This document shows, piece by piece, positions 35,400-47,403 of a stretch of DNA of 64,000 nucleotides (position 1 is the stretch's first letter; each line of letters opens with the position of its first letter). Location: contig NC_081414.1 of the NCBI RefSeq assembly GCF_030272615.1, forward strand, positions 237,944,233 to 238,008,232, in the 5' to 3' direction. Origin of the DNA: Cryptomeria japonica (Eukaryota > Streptophyta > Pinopsida > Cupressales > Cupressaceae). Made by a program: the position numbers and the translations under genes. The notes beneath the pieces are model-generated. The model searched no databases and was not told where the DNA came from. It worked only from the letters and a program-made list of their open reading frames with translations.

Positions 35400-35742
35400 C
35401 CTTATTAAAAAATGGTACATGTCTTTGAGAATTAAGAATGGACACTAGTAAAAGAAATTAAGAATTAATATGTTAATGTTGTTCAAATCTAAAAAGTATT
35501 ATATAGTTAGAAATCTAAGAAGATGGGTGAAATTATGGTGGCAATTTTACAAATACTTACTTGATAATGTGTAAAATTGATGACGATGAAGTTGAGAAAT
35601 CAGATTGGAAGAAGAAAACACATAAAAAGGAGGGAAATAAGGCTCCCAAGCCTCAACCTTGTCATCCAAGCCTAAGTACAACACAAAACATATACGTGTT
35701 AGGGTAAGTGCACCAAGATGGTGAACATAAAAGTGGCCACAT
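35400..35742 (+). repeat. Internal copy of the right-arm sequence plus an inverted-repeat end
   Basis: 35400-35700 matches the reverse complement of about 38340-38640 (e.g. TTATGGTGG.AATTTTA, GA(T/C)GATGAAGT, GGAGGGAAA). It is followed at 35702 by GGGTAAGTGCACCAAGATGG, the end sequence seen at 29898 and 39214. The order shows that a second member of the family lies inside the long inverted-repeat region. Confidence 0.65.
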
Positions 35743-35956
35743 GCAAAAAAAAATTGAAATTTCTCATAACCCGTGCTTGTTCTATGAAATTCAAAAACGT
35801 GCTAGGTTTGGTAACAAAAATAATAAAAAAAACAAAAGTACGGGTTTTGAGGAAAAATTTCTCATAACTCGTACTGGTTATGCAAAACTAGAAGTTTTGG
35901 CCTTAGTTCTGCATAACCCGTATGGGTTATGTATAACTAGGAACCAAAGAAGAAGT

Positions 35957-36037
35957 GGGGGGAGAGAGAGAGAGGGGGGGGGGTGAGAATAGGATTAAGA
36001 GAGGGAGAGGGAGAGGAAATAGTATAAGGAGAGGGGT

Positions 36038-36098
<61 letters not shown>

Positions 36099-36229
36099 TA
36101 GGGAGAGGGGGAGGGAGAGAGTTAGAGAGAGAGAGTAGGGGATAGGAAGAGAGGGATATAATAGGATAAGGAGAGGGGGTGGGAGAGAGAGTTAGAGACA
36201 AAGAGAGAAGGGGATAGGAAGAGAGGGTG

Positions 36230-36300
<71 letters not shown>

Positions 36301-36403
36301 GATAAGGAGAGGGGGAGGGAGAGAGTGTTAGAGATAGAGAGAGAAGGGTATAGGAAGAGAAAGAGAGATAGGGAAAGAAAGAGAAGGGAGAGAGGGTGAG
36401 AGA

Positions 36404-36466
<63 letters not shown>

Positions 36467-36592
36467 GGAGAGGGGGAGAGGGGGTAAGGTAGAGAATGGG
36501 GATAAGAAGAGAGGGAGAGAGAGGGGGAGAGAGAGGAGATTGGGAGAGAGGTAGAAGGAGAGGGAGAGGGAGAGGAAGGGAGAGAGAGAGGG

Positions 36593-36673
<81 letters not shown>

Positions 36674-36810
36674 AATAGGATAGGGATAGGGGAGGGAGAG
36701 AAAAAGAGTAGGGGGTAGGAGGATAGGGATAGAATAGGATAAGGAGAGGGGGAGGGAGAGAGATAGGGAAAGAAAGATTAGGGTGAGAATAGGATTGAGA
36801 GAGTGAGAGA

Positions 36811-36885
<75 letters not shown>

Positions 36886-37031
36886 GGATAGAGAGAGTTA
36901 GAGAGATAGAGTAGGGGATAGAAAGAGAGGAATAGGATAGGATAAGGAGAGGGGGAGGGAGAGAGAGTTAGAGAAAAAGAGAGAAGGGGATAGGAAGAGA
37001 GGGAGAGAGATAGGGAAAGAAAGAGAAGGGG

Positions 37032-37062
<31 letters not shown>

Positions 37063-37172
37063 ATATAATAGGATAAGGAGAGGGGGAGGGAGAGAGTGTT
37101 AGAGATAGAGAGAGAAGGGGATAGGAAGAGAGTGAGAGAGACAGGGAAAGAAAGAGAAGGGAGAGGGTGTGA

Positions 37173-37251
<79 letters not shown>

Positions 37252-37447
37252 GGATAAGGAGAGGGGGGTGACGAAGGCAATTAGAGAGAGAGTAGGGGGA
37301 GAGGGGGTACGATAGAGAATAGGGGATAAGAAGAGAGGGAGAGAATATGATAAGGAGAGGGGGGAGGGAGAGAGAGGAGGTTGGGAGAGAGGGAGAGGGA
37401 GAGGGAGAGGGAAAGGAAGAGAGAGAGAGAGGGTGGAGATGGGGAGA

Positions 37448-37514
<67 letters not shown>

Positions 37515-37880
37515 GTCAAGAGAGGGGGATGAGGAGAGAGAATAGGATAAGATAATGAGAGGGGGAGGGAGAGGGGGAGAGAAAGAGAGAGGTAGGGGAG
37601 AGAAAGAGAGAAGGGGGAGAGTGTGATAATAGGATAGGATAATGAGAGAGAGAGGGAGGGAGGGAGGGAGTGAGAGAGGGAGAGGGAGAGAGAGAGAGAG
37701 AGTAGAGAGAGTAGGAGAAGGAGGAGAGGGTGAGAGACATGAGGTAGAGAGAGAACGATAAGGAGAAGAGAGTGAGAGACTCGGCAAAGAGAGAAGTGTG
37801 AGGGGGAGAGAGATGAGATAGAACTCAAGGAAGATAATTAGGGCTCAGAATAGATAGAGACGGTGATGGGGGAAGGAAGA
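35957..37880 (+). repeat. 1.9-kb GA-rich simple repeat
   Basis: Alternating (GA)n and GAGGGGGAGGGAGAG/GGATAGGAAGAGAGGG units, with a (TA)n insert at 36230-36256. Long minus-strand open frames of Ser/Leu/Pro (e.g. 36192-37280) result from (CT)n and are not proteins. A copy-like segment GATAAGGAGAGGGGGAGGGAGAG recurs at several places, so the tract grew partly by block duplication. Confidence 0.95.
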
Positions 37881-38052
37881 CGAGAGAGAGGAAAAGAAGA
37901 GAGACATGCATGTATACAAACATATATACATATATCTATAAATATATGTATATATAACTATAGATATGCATATATACATATATAAACACATATTATATAT
38001 GTATGTCTATACATATGTGTAGTATATGCTAAGTTTACAAGCATACATTTTG

Positions 38053-38345
38053 ATGTCTTCATAACCCGTATGGGTTTTGTGAAACTCAAAATGATGTTTT
38101 TCGTAACCTGTACTAGTTTTGTGAAAATCAAAATAATGGTTTTTCATAACCCGTATGGGTTTTGTGAAACTCAAAATGATGTTTTTCATAACCCGTACTG
38201 GTTTTGTGAAACTCAAAATTATGGCTTTTCATAACCCGCACGGGTTTTGGGAAACTCAAAATGATGGTTTTAGTTCTACATAACCCGTACGGGTTATGTA
38301 GAACTATGAATGGTGGGTTATCTTGCACATCAGAACCCGTGTGGG
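38053..38345. repeat. Array of ~43-bp units, each with a CATAACCCGTAYGGG palindromic core
   Basis: Five units (starts near 38056, 38100, 38145, 38187, 38227) carry TTCATAACCCGTATGGGTTTT followed by GTGAAACTCAAAATGATG. A sixth ends in a perfect 34-bp palindrome at 38272-38305 whose half is AGTTCTACATAACCCGT. Similar but weaker copies are at 35760-35780 and 35853-35938. The minus strand is open here (38007-38484) and would encode HKTSTGYEKHHFEF-type repeats; I consider this incidental. Confidence 0.88.
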
Positions 38346-39228
38346 TTTTGGCTTGGTAAGAGGGTTGGAAAATGACCCTAAGGCTTGCAAGCCCATTTTC
38401 CCTCCATTTTTGTCCCTTTACACATTTTTTCATCTTCCAACATGATTTATCGACTTCATCATCATCAGGTTTACAAATGACCAAGTGGGTATCTCTAAAA
38501 TTACCACCATAATCTCACACGTCTTCTCATCTTTCTGACCATATAATTTTTTCTACTTTTAGACAACATTAGCATAGTAATCTTTAATTTTCTTTACCAG
38601 TGCCTTGACAGTCCTCACAGACATACGTCTACCATTTTTTTTTAATAAATTTTGATATACTTGACCAAATTCAAAATAAATTACATATTATTGTTCTACA
38701 CTAGATTCTATACAATTTTAAAAAAAAGTTTTCATTTTTGATTATTTTGATGCAAGTTATGCTCAGCGCACGAACATGTACCAAAATTTCAAGATGCGGT
38801 CACTTCAAAAAATCATAAAAAAAAACACTCAACGAAAAATTACAAAAAAATACACAACTTCTAGATCCCAATATTACCTATCATACTACCAAAGTGTTTT
38901 GCAAAATACTAAATCTAATTATATATTTTGTGCAATGCACGAAAATAGCTATGTTATATTTTTCTGAAAAAATTAGGAACAATTTTTCGCGTGAGAGAGG
39001 TTTGATCCTCTTAATCTTATCCAATTTAAAAAAGACTTTAGTAGTTTAGAAACTAGATTCAAAGTACTACAATTCTTATTCTTTTCTCAACTCCTAGTTT
39101 TGAGTGCGTGACCTTTGAATATCTCTTTGAAGTTCAGGTTTACCTGTTTTCAAAAAAAAAAAAAAGTGGCTACTTATACCCCCCTTTTTGTTCACCATCT
39201 TGGTGCACTTACCCGTTATTTAAATTAA

Positions 39229-39357
39229 AAATGCAACCGTGTTCTTTAAAATAAAAAAGCAATCGTGTTTAAAAGAAAAAAAACGCGATCGTGTTTTCAA
39301 AAATAAAAATGCAATTGTGTTATGTTTAGCAAGCAAAATGTGATTGCGTTTTGTTTA
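39229..39357 (+). repeat. Short tandem repeat of AAAAATGCAAYYGTGTT type
   Basis: About five diverged units of roughly 26 bp, each A-rich with a GC(A/G)A(C/T)CGTGTT core (ATGCAACCGTGTT, AGCAATCGTGTT, CGCGATCGTGTT, ATGCAATTGTGTT, GTGATTGCGTT). They lie immediately outside the right inverted-repeat end at 39214. Confidence 0.7.
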
Positions 39358-39589
39358 CATTAGATTAGATGAGGAACATGGACTTAGATGGAAATTCCTC
39401 TAGTATATGTTATATTTTCTATTTTTCTTTTATCTTTCTTATACTTTAAGTTATATTTTATGTATATATTGTCAAGATGTTTGAGAGTGGTTTCAGATCT
39501 CTAGGAGTCATAATGCAGATTCTAGATTTTAGGAGATCTTATAATTTTTTAGACAGTCAAATTTTAGTAATTAGTGGGCTTCTATCATC

Positions 39590-40773
39590 ATTATCTTTCT
39601 ATCTCTCTATCTTATTCTCTTTGTCTCCCCTAAGCCTTAGACCTATCCATTTTCTTATCTCTCTCCTCCTCCCTCTCTACCTCTCTCTATCTCACTCTCT
39701 CCTCTCCCCAATCTCTAGATATTATAATTTCTCACTTAGTCAAAATTTAGTAATCACTAAGCTACTATTATCATTCTCTCTATTAGTCAAATATCAATAA
39801 TCACTAAACTACTATTATCATTCTCTCTATATCTTGATTTCACTTGACCTTTGTCTCCCTCGATCTCTAGAGCTATCTCTCTTCATATCACTCTCCCTCT
39901 CTCTCTCCCCCATCTTTCTATATCATTCTCTCCTCACTCCCCAATCTCTAAACCTATGTCTCTCACCCTTCTACTTTGTATCCCCTCTCTCTTCTCTACC
40001 TACCTCATGCACATTCTCTCCTCTATATCTCACCTCTCTCTCCCCCTCCCCCCCTCTCTCTCTCTTTCCCTTTATTTATCTCTATTTCCTCTCTCCCTCT
40101 TTCTACACACCCCCCTCACTCCACTTACTTCTTTACATACATCTCTCTCCCTTTCTCTTTCTCATTGTCCCACCCTCCCATGCTTCCTCTCTACTTATCT
40201 CACTCTTAACCTTTCCCTCTATACTAACCTCTATCTCCTCCCTCCCTCTCTCTATACATGCATCTACATCCCTCCCTCCATACCTCTATTTGTCTATATA
40301 TATATCCCTCTCCCTCCCTCCCTCCGTCCCTCTCTCCTTCCCTTTATATTTCTCTTTATATCGCTCTCTTTGTCTCCCCCAAGATTTATTCGTATCTCTC
40401 CCTATCACTCTCCCTCCCCTATCCCTACCTCTCTCTATCTCACTCTCCTCTCCACCCTAATATCTAGACATATCTTGCTACCTCTTTCTCACTCTTCTCT
40501 CTTTCTCTCTCTACATACCTTCCTCTCAGTCCCTTTATTTTTCTACATAGATCTCCTTCCATCCTCTCTCTCCCCTTATATCTCTACTTATATCTATCTT
40601 CCCTTTCCCTCTCTTTATACATACATCTCCAGGTCCTTTCCTACCTACCTTTATTTATCTAAATAAATATGTCTCACCTTTTCTCTCTATTCATGCATCT
40701 CTCCCTCCTTCCCTCCACCTCTCTACTTACAAATCTATCTATACTCTCTATCTTCCCTCCCACTTTATGTATT
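39590..40773 (+). repeat. CT-rich low-complexity tract, left part
   Basis: Mixed CTCT, CCCTCC, TATCTC and ACATA units. Open plus-strand frames (39834-40666) are Ser/Leu/Pro/Tyr repeats without domains. The tract resumes at 41954 after the solo LTR. Confidence 0.92.
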
Positions 40774-41948
40774 TGTGGTGTGGGGAAAAGTGAATGATGG
40801 AGAGATCAAAGGGAAAACTTTTCTTCCCTCCGAGGAGAGATGAAAGTTTCACTGCGGATTTCGCTTCAAACACTTTATCCATATTACATTTAAAAGAGGG
40901 GGGAAATTCACTAGATCCAATCTCTTAGGAAAGAGATTGAATACTAAATGAATTGATAATGGTATTAAAATGACAAGCTAACCCCTCTTTCAGAATGGAA
41001 AATGGTTGAAGTATGTGTTTTGAGACTAAATATTAAAGTAGCAAAGAACTGATTATAACTCGAGATAGAAGTGTGGGATGAAGCTGTGCACTTGGATTTG
41101 GCTATAATATATCGAGATGAAGCTACCCTATGAATTTGAGGAAAAGTTGCCGAGACCGTGTTGAAAGTGCACACGGTCCTCCGAAAAATCCACTAAATGA
41201 AGAGAGTTTTTCTGCCTCTACAAATGGAATCCAAATCTACAAATAAAGCTGCACACCTACAACCTACACACAGAAAAGAGAGGAAAAGGGTTTGGGATTG
41301 GGGGTTTTTCTTCAGGTCAAACTCCAGTTTTGGAATTAACCAAATGATGAAAGAAAGTACTTGCAAGTAAATGTAAATAAAAGATTGAAATGTAATTCAC
41401 CTCAAGGGAGGTTGTAGATAGAATTGCTTGTATGGAATTGAATGTTGAAAGGGATCTCCTCTTCAATGGTTGAATCCTTGACTTGAATGCAACACCTAGC
41501 CTTGAAGGGAGACTTGAGAATGCTCAATGCTTGAAAGGGATTCTTCAATGCTTGAATGCTCTTGAATGCTTGGATGCTCGAAAAAATTGAATTCTCACTT
41601 ATGCAAATGGGAGGGCAAATGCGACTTATATATTCATCAATTATGGTTAATTGACTGATTTTTTGTCATATGTCAACATAGGGAAAGTTTTCCTGCTTTA
41701 AGTGCAAAGACCAATGCAAATATAGGGCATAGGGGGCCCCAAAATAGGGCAGGAACAGAGGTCCACGCCCCTATCATGCCCTTATCTCAGAATAGGAAGC
41801 AGGTTCAGGTAGTGCGAAGGGCAGAAAAAGTGCAGTTCCGAGGATGAGCAAGTCTCGGGTCTCTGATCGAGCTTGGGAATTCAAATCGCCAACATGAAGA
41901 CCCTAAAGTGGTCGAAAATTATAGGGGTCACAATTTTATGACACTACA
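40774..41948 (-). mobile_element. Solo LTR of the element 1 family inside the CT tract
   Basis: It shares with 10557-11688 the order of conserved blocks: GGGG.GAAATTCACTAGATCC, the primer-distal CTACACACAGAAAAGAGAGG block, TTTGGAATTAACCAA, TCAATGCTTGAA, a minus-strand TATATAAG box near 41620 and the terminus CACAATTTTATGACACTACA. The ends are TG...CA. The flanks GTATT (40769-40773) and ATATT (41949-41953) differ by one base, a plausible eroded duplication. CT-rich DNA continues on both sides and no internal region is present. Confidence 0.75.
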
Positions 41949-41953
41949 ATATT

Positions 41954-42165
41954 TATCTCCTCTCTCTCTCTCTGTATCCATCTATCTTCCCTCCTACTCT
42001 CTTTATCTATCCTCTCCCTCTCTCTACCTACCTCTCTTTCCATCCCTCTCTAATTTTATCTCCCTCAACCCTCTACCTCCTTCCCTTCATACTACTCTCT
42101 CTCTCTCTCTCTCCATCTCCATACTCTCTCTCTAACTACTTATCTCTATCTAGTCAACCTCTCTT
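41954..42165 (+). repeat. CT-rich low-complexity tract, right part
   Basis: Continuation of 39590-40773 with the same composition, separated from it only by the solo LTR. Confidence 0.9.
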
Positions 42166-43880
42166 TGAATACCTCTCCTTTCAATATTGTCTCACCATCC
42201 TCAAAACCCAACCTTGTCTTGAGTGATTAAATGCGTGACTATATAGCATTCATTCCCTTGTATTTTATACACAAGCATTGCCTAATTTCGACCTAGGTTT
42301 CATATCATGGCTGACAGGGATTCCCACTCTTATCTTTGCGGTTTCATTCACTTTGCTTCATGATGTCAATGCATGTATACACCATATATCCGCCACCCTA
42401 TACATGATCAGTGCTAAGCTCCAAAATCCTACATGATGGCATCAAATCTTTAAAATCTTACATGATCGATGTAAAATCCCAATTTCATGCATAACACCCT
42501 ACCATTCACAATTTCTTACAAAGAAAGCCTAAATACTTGATTTCATGCTTGAAGAATTAAACTCTCCAAAAACCCCTTAGGATAATGCCTTATATGTTTT
42601 AAGAAATCGTGCGACTTAAGGGTCAAAATATTTAGGGAAAGTTGAGAAAATGATTAATTTTAACATTAAAAACCAATGGATGAAGTAGTGAAAACCACAA
42701 AATTTTAAATGATTACATGAAATATATGATTTTATACATGACAAGGTGATATTTCTTGACCAAATTACATGAGAAGGTGATAACTTTGATATCATACACG
42801 TCACCTGAGAAAACCCAAAATCTTATATGCAAGGGCAAAAATCTTGAAATCATACACGAGTCTTCATAAATCCCAAGATTGCAATAACAAAGAAGAATTG
42901 GATTTGAATTGCATTCAAGTCATGCATCCCCACTATGTATTTATATTCTATGCAAGGTGTGAAGGTAAATAAGGCCAACCTGAATTTACAAAGCAAAATG
43001 TGGAAAAAGATGATAAAATGTGGGAGACAAGGGTTAGAACCGACCTAACATGAAGAAAAACAATTTAGAGCTTGCAAAATAATATGTGTAGAAGAACAAT
43101 AGAGTTGACTTAGAGACTAATCCAAATGTAGAGAAATGGTGCCAGACCTAAATCAAGAGTGTGGACTTAAAATTGAAATGTGGGATCTAATAAAGGGATA
43201 CAAAAATTCAATGAAATAGAGGGCTACAAATTCAAAGCCAAGGTAATTAGATTGTAAGGCTAATTCAGATATAGCAAATTTACGAGTGATTTCACATCAA
43301 CAGATTTGAGGAAAATTTTGATCATAGAGGAATCAGGTTCAAGACTTAAGAAGGTGAATTTTTTGAAATTAGGAGTAGGCCTCATCAATGGTAGAAGCTA
43401 ATGACCAATCAATATCTAATCAAACCTGGAAAAAGTGAATAAGAGACAAAATCAAGCAAGCATAAACATATTAGGGGTGAACAGTAGAGAGAGTGTAAAT
43501 TTGAGTATGAAAACCAAGCTTCAAATCAGGTCTTGTGGGTGAAGAAGGGAAGGAGATGATTTTGTGAAAGGAAAATTAGTCATTCACAAAAAAAACCACC
43601 ATTGATTTTCTCATCAATTTGGAACAATTTCTAGATTTGAAATAAAAACTTTAAACATGAAATCTCCTTATGAAGGATTTACATTGGGGGATGAAAGTAA
43701 CCATTTGTAGAATAATTTTGTATGATTTGGTGGTATTGCTGTTGATATTGTTTTACATAACATGAATTAGTAATGTAGGTCTTGAACTTTCAATTTAACA
43801 TAATCCTTTGCCTTGCACTTACATAAGTTTTATTTACATTTGAAATCTTAAGTAATTTTTTTTTCTTTTGTCAAGAATGT
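42166..43880. other. No gene seen
   Basis: AT-rich DNA with stops in all frames and only short chance frames (42616-42804). The word CATACATGA/CATGATCGATG recurs but shows no ordered repeat. Confidence 0.6.
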
Positions 43881-45110
43881 TCCTTGTAAGGAATGATGCA
43901 TGAAAAGAGATATATCAACAAGATGATGAAAGATTCAACAATATCAACACAACGTGACATCAAGATGTGCAAACAAAGAGGTCAGTACAACAAGAGGACA
44001 TCACGCACAAAGTAACAATTACGTATCAAAGATACAACTATGCCTGCACATGAGGATCAAGCCCTTACATCATGAAGATGGCAAATGAAGATGACAAAGT
44101 TAGTGAATGCATCTTTTGAGCAGATAGTTTAGAAAGAGTTAATCAAAGCTAGGGGCTTGATCAAGATGATACAATTTGAGAGTGTGTCCCATGATCATCA
44201 TATTGGGATTGATAAATTGTTGAGTATCAAGAGATATTTCTCAGGGTGGGATAATATTTCCGATGATCTAGAAGTTGTGCATGCTGAGGTTGCAACAACT
44301 CGCCTTCATCCACCAATCAAATGATTCTAAGTCAAAGCATCCGGATTCATTGAACTTGACTCATCCCAAGATGACAACTATACATGTGGATGACATTTAA
44401 TTCAATGTACCTAATCTTATTTTTTATTGGTCCATATTCAATGTAAGACATGTATCCCAAGTGTTGTCATGATCTCATTGCTCAAAAGGGAGTTAATTGT
44501 AACTAACCCTAATTAGGGTTTTATTGTTAAATCTTGGCCATTGATTTGAGAATCAATCATAACCATTCATTTGTAATGGAAGACCTATATAAGGCTTATC
44601 CTTATCATTTGTAAAGGTTAATAAATAAAAGACAATAGTGGATAGCCTTAGAAAGTATAAGTAGAGTAAAAGGAGGAAAGAAGAAATTGTTGCCAAGACT
44701 ATGCTGACATCAATACATAAGTTTCATTGAAGTTATGGTGGTTCTTTGTGTTGTGCTCTACATTTTGTATGGTTTCTTGTTATTTCCTAGTTAGTTAAGG
44801 CTCATTAATCTTATTGGAGCAATGCAATGATATGTGATGAATTCCTTGGTTCATACTTTTTGCGGTTTGTTGATTGTAAGCTACAATGTAAAGTTAGCTT
44901 GAACCTTGTTATTGTGGATATTTGTTCAAGTTGTGTCAACATTGGGTATTTGGATGAATATTTGAAATAATGAAAATCATTCACCACCTTAGGAGATCAC
45001 ATCAGTTTTTTGTGGTTTTTGTTCTCATGATGAAGCAAAACTTGGTTTAAGGAGTTTGTCTATCAAAGCATTATTCATTATCATCATTGTCCTTATGATT
45101 AGCATAGATT
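43881..45110 (+). mobile_element. Probable decayed LTR with TATA box
   Basis: A CTATATAAGG box at 44585-44594 follows GTAACTAACCCTAATTAGGG and a GCCATTGATTTGAGAATCAATCA inverted segment. This arrangement is typical of plant Gypsy LTR U3 regions. An AATAAATAAAAG polyadenylation-like signal lies about 40 bp downstream. Termini and duplications could not be fixed, so the borders are approximate. Confidence 0.4.
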
Positions 45111-45238
45111 AGTCTCTCTAAAACTTTCCCTTTTTTATTTTGTTGAGTTTGAGTTAGTATGGGAAGAAAAAATCATTAAATTTCTACAACAAACAATAAA
45201 GTAGTAGCTACGATTCATAAACATAAGTCCCTTTGTGA

Positions 45239-46045
45239 TGTTGGCATTATACACTCTAATGAGAATTGAAGGTGTTGTCATTGATGACAACCTTGCAAGC
45301 TTGTGGATACCTTTAGGAAACCTTGTGGCATTCATCTGGTAAACCACCAGCAGGCACCAAAATCGGCACCAACAGACACTTCATCGACAACGACAACAAT
45401 GTATACTGACACCTTAGCCGACATGAACAAACTTTTGTTTATTGTATTTAATTGTAAATATCTTTTATAAAGATGACATGGCATATTGTAATAGACTCAT
45501 ATATGTATGAGATCTTGTAAATCATTTTGATATGGACATATGGATATGGTAGAAGTGATGAGCGAATGTTAAGGCATATTTTGTATAAGGTTATGGTTAT
45601 AGTATGAGCTTAAACCAGTACTGAACCTGGCATAGCAGATGCTGAATTGTAGCAGTACATTATATTGGATTCTCATAATCTATTTTGTAATTCAGTGAGA
45701 CTTCCATTTTGTAGATTGAGCAGTGAGCTCTAGGCAGTTGGCCTTCTGACATGTGCAGACACCACATTGTAAGTAATATCCATTCATTGGCCAGTGAGTG
45801 AATATTACAGGTCACAAATCCCATCGAGGTTTTTCCCACACCAGGTTTCCTTGTTAAACATGTTGTGTTATGGTGTGTTTTCTATGCTGTCTTTATTGTT
45901 CCTATTTACTGCATTAATTCTTATTTATCGGTACACTGTTTTGGATTGCAAAATACTTAATAAGGTCAAATATTCTGTCAATCGGTTAGATACTGATTCA
46001 CCCCCCCTCCTCTTAGTAGCTTTGGAACTGTCATTAATCCTAACA
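45239..46045 (+). mobile_element. Solo Copia-type LTR (807 bp) with perfect TSD
   Basis: It begins TGTTGGCATT, ends CATTAATCCTAACA and is flanked by TGTGA at 45234-45238 and 46046-46050. It shares GGTTTTTCCCACACCAGGTTTCC near 45830 and ATTCACCCCCCCTCC near 46000 with the LTRs at 6884 and 18969. No PBS or internal region follows, so it is a solo LTR left by LTR-LTR recombination. Confidence 0.88.
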
Positions 46046-46181
46046 TGTGATGCCAGCGTATCACATCATATTCACATCATATAACATGCTTTGATGGATG
46101 TCCATACCCTGTCATTAATCCTAACAATTAGGGTGAATCATTCACCACATGTTAGGGTGAATCATATAACAATATATCACA

Positions 46182-46860
46182 TCATATAACATGCTTTGAT
46201 GGATGTCCATACCCTATTCCAAAGCTCCCATTTTTGCATAGGCAAGGAGGATGTTGGAAAAGGTTGTGGAATTTGGCTTTATGCCTTCCAATTTCATTTT
46301 CTTGAAAGTGTCTAAAGCCTTTTCGACAAATCCATTTTGTGCATATCCAGCAATCATTGCAGTCCACGAGACAACATTTCTTTCAAGCATTCTATCAAAC
46401 AGTTCATGTGTCTTTTCTATGCTTCCACATTTTGCATACATGTCTACCAAGGTAGTTGCAACTACAACATCTGACAAAATTCCTTTATCCTTTATGTTTC
46501 GATGAATGTCCATACCTTGTTCCAAATCTCCCATTTTGGCACAGGCAGGGAGGATAGTAGCAATGGTCATGGAATTTGGCTTTACACCTGCTGATTACAT
46601 TTGCTTGAAAGTTTCTAAAGCCTTCTCAACAAATCCATTTTGTGCATATCCAACAATCATTGCAGACCAGGAAACCACATTTCTTTGAGGCAATCCATCA
46701 AATAGTTCCCGTGCCTTGTCTATGCTTCCACATTTTGCATACATGCTAACAGAGCATTTACAACTACATTTGACAAAATTCCTCTATCTTTTATGCTTTG
46801 ATGGATGTCCATACCCTATTCCAAATCTCCCATTTTGGCACAGGCTGGGAGTACGTTGGC
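46182..46860 (-). pseudogene. PLS-type pentatricopeptide repeat (PPR) gene fragment
   Basis: The 118-residue frame (46214-46570) contains PPR repeats of the plant PLS class: VATTLVDMYAKCGSIEKTHE, MLERNVVSWTAMIAGYAQNG and FVEKALDTFKKMKLEGIKPN, plus ILPACAKMGDLEQGMDIH. The same three-repeat block recurs in decayed form at 46571-46860 and partly at 46115-46213, in tandem. Stops and frameshifts break the reading and there is no N-terminal transit peptide or C-terminal E/DYW domain. PPR proteins bind organellar RNA; this is only a remnant. Confidence 0.85.
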
Positions 46861-47398
46861 AAACGTAACTAAAGAAATGCAATGATCAACTCCAAAGACA
46901 TCAAACCACTACTAACAAAATCGAGAGTCTAAAATATGATAAGTAATAGTGTGAGCTGTCTTGAAATAAAATATTTTATTTTCAATTTCAACTAAAACAT
47001 AATTACTAAGCCATTTAATGTTATTAATAAGTGTTTAATTTATGAAAGAGATAAATGGTTGGCCACAAGTACATGAGTTACTAAATGCACACAAATAAGT
47101 GAATTTGATATTCAAAACTATCTACAATGAATTCAATTCTTGTCCATTAGTCATTTATGTTTGCAATGAGCATCTTTCTTTGTTTTTCTTAATCTTTATT
47201 CATAGTTATGTGCATATTTCACATTCTATAATTAGGATATCAGTTGCTATGACTGAACACTAGTATGATGTTTGTGTTGTGGTATAGATGCATGGAAACA
47301 TAATTATGGGATTGTTATATTATAGAGATCATAAATCTAGAGATCGCATATTAGTTCTAGCTCTTCTTGGATTGAGTCTAAAGTTGACATATAGTCAT
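46861..47398. other. No gene seen
   Basis: AT-rich intergenic DNA between the PPR remnant and the LTR element; no motif recognised. Confidence 0.6.
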
Positions 47399-47403
47399 AA
47401 AGC
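47399..47403. repeat. Target site duplication AAAGC, left copy
   Basis: AAAGC precedes the left LTR and is repeated exactly at 50093-50097 after the right LTR. Confidence 0.95.

Larger units (their letters stand above)
29898..39214. mobile_element. 9.3-kb region bounded by long terminal inverted repeats
   Basis: GGGTAAGTGCACCAAGATGG starts at 29898 on the plus strand and at 39214 on the minus strand. The two arms align, with indels, through TATAAGTAGCCAC, CTAGTTTC.AAACTACTAAA, TTGGATAAGATTAAG, TAGAAGTTGTGTATTTTTT and ACGTATGTCTG, that is for at least 600-800 bp. A third partial copy of the end lies at 35702 (+), preceded by sequence (35400-35700) matching the minus strand of 38340-38640. So the region is composite: at least two related copies and several repeats. 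No transposase was recognised and no flanking duplication found. A Mutator-like or other long-TIR origin is possible but unproven. Confidence 0.6.

Noticed and set aside
35995-37828. Long Ser/Leu/Pro frames on the minus strand (up to 362 codons)
   Set aside because: They are translations of (CT)n simple repeats. Overlapping open frames on both strands show that composition explains them.
38053-38345. CRISPR-like array
   Set aside because: Units are adjacent and diverged without unique spacers, and the context is a plant nuclear repeat.
39834-40666. Plus-strand 208- and 271-codon frames
   Set aside because: CT-rich low-complexity translation without domains, in two overlapping frames.
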